Shown: one piece after another, positions 61,245 through 64,000 of the stretch
Layout of the letters: each line of letters starts with the position of its first letter
Numbering within the stretch: position 1 is the first letter of the stretch
Translations under genes and position numbers: made by a program
The notes under the pieces: generated by a model
Databases searched by the model: none
Told to the model about the DNA's origin: nothing
What the model saw: only the letters and a program-made list of their open reading frames with translations
From: UBA1422 sp041859095
Lineage (GTDB): Bacteria; Bacillota; Clostridia; Peptostreptococcales; Anaerovoracaceae
Assembly: GCA_041859095.1 (NCBI GenBank)
Contig: JBHEKY010000016.1
Span: 62,001-126,000 of the forward strand
Direction of reading: 5' to 3'
Length of the DNA stretch: 64,000 nucleotides

Positions 61245-63113
61245 TCAAAAGTCTACCGGTACTGTCTTGACTAAGGTGCCATCAAAGAATACTGTAACAG
61301 TACCACTTCCCAGCCCTTCAATCGCAACTTCTTCGCTTCCGGCACTCTTATTCCTGGATGCGGAGGAAATAATCGTTCTCGTACCTAGCAGATCTTTTAC
61401 CTTAACAGTAAGTAAAAATACAGGTTGTTGCGCATCATCGTAAGAAATAGTCAGCAGTATGGTTGCGGATCCGCTGCCTCCTGAAACTTTTATATCAATG
61501 GTGGAACCTTTTGCCTGCATTGCTCCGGCCTCGTATTGCTGCTTCGTGACTTGTCCCAGTTCATATTCACTGCTTGCCCCATAAGTAATCTCTCCCACAA
61601 CAAAACCTGCCGTTGTAATCAACTGTTTTGCTGTATCAAGGTCCTTACCGATCAAATAGGGCACTTCCACTTCTTCTTTTCCGGTGCCATCACTGACAAT
61701 AATATTGATATATCCGCCAGGTGTGGTTTCGGCACCACCTTTCGGATCTTGTTCGATGACAGTGTCTTTCGGCTCACTTGATACTTTCGTTTCTACGTTG
61801 CCCACCTTAAACCCGTATTTTTCAATCAGAGTTTTGGCTTCTTCCAATGTTTTATTGATTAAGTCGGGTACGGTTCCTTCTTCTGCCCCTTTGCAGATAT
61901 TGACCTCAACCGTAGTGTTCTCTTTTGCCATGCTACCCGGAGCCGGGTCAGTGGACACCACTTCACCTAACTTATATTTGGAGCTATAGACCAAATCCCC
62001 TTCAGAAATCTTAAGGCCAACCTGATCCAATTCTGCTTCAGCTTCCTCATAGGTCATTCCTCTGACATCAGGTACTTCAACGCTGGCTCCTCCTAGGATT
62101 CCGGTTGCAAACCCTGCGGCGACAAAACCAGCAATAAGCAAAAGCGCAATTCCGGCAATGAGGAAAATTAACTTCTTCCTTTTTTTATCTTTGTGAGAGG
62201 GTTCCGTTCCTTTGTTTTCTTTTTCAGTGGAGTTTGTTTTTTCGTTGCTATTTTCCCAACCGTTCATAGTTGTAGCTCCAACGATTCGGGATACAAATTC
62301 AATATCATCCAGTTCTTTAATCATTTCATCAGCTGATGAAAACCGTGACGTGGGAAATTTACTGGTAGCTTTCATTACAATCTGTTCTATTCTCGGGGGG
62401 ATCCCTGGAACCGATTTGGAAGGTGGAATCATCTCTTCATTGATATGCTTGAGAGCAACATTGACAGGATTCTCCCCATCAAAAGGTACATTCCCTGTCA
62501 ACATTTCATACATAACAATTCCCAGCGAATAAATGTCTGACTTTTCATCCACATACCCGCCACGAGCCTGTTCCGGAGAAAAGTAATGAACGGAACCCAT
62601 AATCGCTTCCGCAGTTTGATCGACAATCGTGGTAGTTTTCACCGCTTTCGCAATCCCAAAATCCGTAATTTTTGCGACGCCGTCCTCTGTAATTAAAATG
62701 TTGTGGGGTTTTACATCTCTGTGGATGATATTGTGCTTATGCGCCACACTTAATCCTGAGGCAATCTGGCGTGTCAGTTCTACCACCCTCTTGTAATCAA
62801 TCGGAGCTTCTTCTTTAATCAGCTCACTGAGTGGTTGTCCGGACACTAGCTCCATAACAATATAGTTAATATTGCCTTCTTTGCCCACATCATACACATT
62901 GACAATATTCGGGTGCGACAAGCTTGCTGCCGCATGGGATTCTTTTCGGAAGTTCTCCAAGAATTTGGCATCGTTGACAAATTCCGGTTTTAGAATTTTT
63001 ACTGCAACATATCGATTCAATAAGCGGCATTTGGCTTTGTATACCACCGCCATGCCTCCGTCACCTATTTTTTCTAAAAGCTCATACCTGCCTGCGATAA
63101 TCTTGCTACTCAT
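61245..63113 (-). CDS. prkC: Serine/threonine protein kinase PrkC with PASTA repeats
   Basis: A 622-residue transmembrane kinase. The cytoplasmic kinase domain (about 10-270) has catalytic K39, HRDVKPHN (131-138) and DFG (151-153). A basic juxtamembrane stretch precedes one TM segment (about 314-340). Three PASTA repeats follow (about 345-545), which in homologues bind muropeptides. The C-terminus ends in an extra beta-rich segment of about 75 residues, longer than many orthologues. It responds to wall fragments and phosphorylates translation and division proteins, opposed by PrpC. The start overlaps prpC by 8 bases. Confidence 0.97.
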   Translation of the reverse strand: MSSKIIAGRYELLEKIGDGGMAVVYKAKCRLLNRYVAVKILKPEFVNDAKFLENFRKESHAAASLSHPNIVNVYDVGKEGNINYIVMELVSGQPLSELIKEEAPIDYKRVVELTRQIASGLSVAHKHNIIHRDVKPHNILITEDGVAKITDFGIAKAVKTTTIVDQTAEAIMGSVHYFSPEQARGGYVDEKSDIYSLGIVMYEMLTGNVPFDGENPVNVALKHINEEMIPPSKSVPGIPPRIEQIVMKATSKFPTSRFSSADEMIKELDDIEFVSRIVGATTMNGWENSNEKTNSTEKENKGTEPSHKDKKRKKLIFLIAGIALLLIAGFVAAGFATGILGGASVEVPDVRGMTYEEAEAELDQVGLKISEGDLVYSSKYKLGEVVSTDPAPGSMAKENTTVEVNICKGAEEGTVPDLINKTLEEAKTLIEKYGFKVGNVETKVSSEPKDTVIEQDPKGGAETTPGGYINIIVSDGTGKEEVEVPYLIGKDLDTAKQLITTAGFVVGEITYGASSEYELGQVTKQQYEAGAMQAKGSTIDIKVSGGSGSATILLTISYDDAQQPVFLLTVKVKDLLGTRTIISSASRNKSAGSEEVAIEGLGSGTVTVFFDGTLVKTVPVDF

Positions 63114-63855
63114 CAGCTTTTCCTCCTCGTATTTTTATGCAAATCACTGTTATATTGTCATTGCCTCCCGCCCGGTTCGCTTCGCTGATGAGTTTCTCAG
63201 CCAAAGAGGTCATTTGGGTTTCAGAAAGCATGATTTCGCTTAATTTTTCTGTACCAACTTCTCCATAAAGGCCGTCGGTGCAGAGTAGCATGATATCCCC
63301 TTCTTTAAGATTTGTTTGATAAAAGTCTGCAGCAATGGTCTCTTCTGCTCCCAGTGCACGAGTGATGACATGACTCTTATGATGACCGTGCGCTTCTTCC
63401 TCGGTTATTACGCCTAGTTTAACCAGTGAGTTGACATAACTATGATCTTCCGTAATTTGGAAGAGTTCTTCACCTCGAAATACATAAGCCCGACTATCTC
63501 CCACGTTGAGAATATATCCTTTATTTCCACGGATATGGCATACAATTAACGTTGTCGCCATCCCTTTGTTCTTTTCGTGTTTCTCACCCAGTTGTAAAAC
63601 GTCCGCATTGGCCTTTGCTATACAGTTTTCAAAGTACTCTTTAAGGAGTTCCTCTTTCTTCACGATCTCAATTGGATTTTTTTTGATGTAGTCTGCAACT
63701 GAAGTCACAGCTGTCCGGCTGGCAAGCTCTCCTGAATTGTTGCCCCCTACCCCATCTGCAACGATATATACTTGCTCTTTGGGCATAACAAAACAAGCAT
63801 CTTCATTGTTGCTCCGCCTAATTCCTTTGTTGCTTTTAAAGCCAATTAGATTCAT
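63106..63855 (-). CDS. prpC: PP2C-type protein phosphatase PrpC
   Basis: A 249-residue manganese/magnesium-dependent Ser/Thr phosphatase, the partner of PrkC. It has the metal-binding NNEDACFV, VYIVADGVGG, GDSRAYVFRG, LLCTDGLYGEV and GGNDNITVICIKI motifs. GGTGGAG 5 bases before the ATG at 63855 fixes the start. It overlaps the rsmB stop by 4 bases (ATGA) and prkC by 8. Confidence 0.98.
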   Translation of the reverse strand: MNLIGFKSNKGIRRSNNEDACFVMPKEQVYIVADGVGGNNSGELASRTAVTSVADYIKKNPIEIVKKEELLKEYFENCIAKANADVLQLGEKHEKNKGMATTLIVCHIRGNKGYILNVGDSRAYVFRGEELFQITEDHSYVNSLVKLGVITEEEAHGHHKSHVITRALGAEETIAADFYQTNLKEGDIMLLCTDGLYGEVGTEKLSEIMLSETQMTSLAEKLISEANRAGGNDNITVICIKIRGGKADE

Positions 63856-64000
63856 TGTTTCTCCACCAGATTGCTGGATTTTTTCATTTTGCATACGAAG
63901 AAGCCGTCAGTTCCATGGGTATTGGGTAGGTACTGCATTTTTTCAACGATTTCAAAGGAGGAATTTTGTCTAAGAAACGCTTTCACAACTTTTTCGTTTT
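63852..64000 (-). CDS. rsmB: 16S rRNA m5C967 methyltransferase RsmB, C-terminal end
   Basis: The frame is open from the window edge to a TGA at 63852, giving the last 48 or so residues. They include FEIVEKMQYLPNTHGTDGFF followed by VCKMKK, the characteristic end of RsmB-type Nol1/Nop2/Sun methyltransferases (THGTDGFFV). The stop overlaps the prpC start by 4 bases (ATGA). The identity rests on this tail and on the Firmicutes order rsmB-prpC-prkC, so the call is probable but not certain. The N-terminus lies outside the window. Confidence 0.8.
   Translation of the reverse strand, partial: NEKVVKAFLRQNSSFEIVEKMQYLPNTHGTDGFFVCKMKKSSNLVEKQ

Noticed and set aside
1..64000. CRISPR arrays, insertion sequences, tRNA or rRNA genes
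   Set aside because: No regularly spaced repeats, transposase-like frames, inverted-repeat ends, or rRNA/tRNA-like sequences were seen.

Overview
The window is a chromosomal segment of a Gram-positive anaerobe-type Firmicute, most likely class Clostridia. This is inferred from gene content: PolC-type replicase, a T-box before ileS, prpC-prkC-rsgA-rpe, ylxM-ffh, rimP-nusA-rnpM-ylxQ-infB, sepF-divIVA, standalone rqcH, and strong GGAGG-type ribosome binding sites. Nearly every gene lies on the minus strand. The plus strand carries only rqcH and a 43-residue zinc-ribbon-like gene. I see no rRNA, tRNA, insertion sequence, prophage or CRISPR array. Species was not determined.

Read in the direction of transcription, from high to low coordinates, the layout is: (1) 64000-55700, end of rsmB, then prpC-prkC-rsgA-rpe-ddl-thrS-sppA (signalling, ribosome maturation, wall precursor, tRNA charging). 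(2) 55600-47200, ylxM-ffh-rpsP-khpA-rimM-trmD, an HlyD-like gene, a PLP-binding yggS homologue, sepF-divIVA-lspA-rluD and a flavin reductase. (3) 47100-44200, a mixed-strand island: small CXXC protein (+), monoacylglycerol-lipase-like hydrolase (-), rqcH (+). (4) 44200-40000, yicC-gmk-rpoZ, a lone LytTR regulator, rpsB-tsf. (5) 39950-27600, a five-gene biosynthetic operon. (6) 27550-17600, pyrH-frr-uppS-cdsA-dxr-rseP-ispG-polC. (7) 17500-5430, an XRE regulator, then rimP-nusA-rnpM-ylxQ-infB-rbfA-nrnA-truB-ribF-rpsO-pnp and a metallopeptidase. (8) 5400-1, T-box-ileS-rlmN, a small P-loop gene and a cut-off EamA permease.

The most interesting region is 27630-39941. A 2460-residue dimodular nonribosomal peptide synthetase (C-A-T-C-A-T-reductase) heads an operon with a 7TM-type histidine kinase, an HD-GYP response regulator, an AMP-forming acyl ligase and an acyl carrier protein. 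A full-consensus promoter (TTGACA-N17-TATAAT) lies upstream, and terminators separate the operon from both neighbours. It sits between tsf and pyrH, genes that are adjacent in many bacteria. By domain logic it should make an N-acylated dipeptide aldehyde, with the ligase and carrier protein supplying the acyl group. This resembles the dipeptide-aldehyde protease-inhibitor clusters known from gut Clostridia, but the regulatory pair and the location look distinctive.

Several core genes are unusual. PolC lacks the 3'-5' exonuclease domain normally inserted in its PHP region. IleRS is the type-2 enzyme with a swapped GIHH signature in place of HIGH, which predicts mupirocin resistance. ThrRS lacks the N-terminal TGS domain. 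Some textbook neighbours are absent or moved: rlmN is not between rsmB and prpC but follows ileS, and rplS does not follow trmD.
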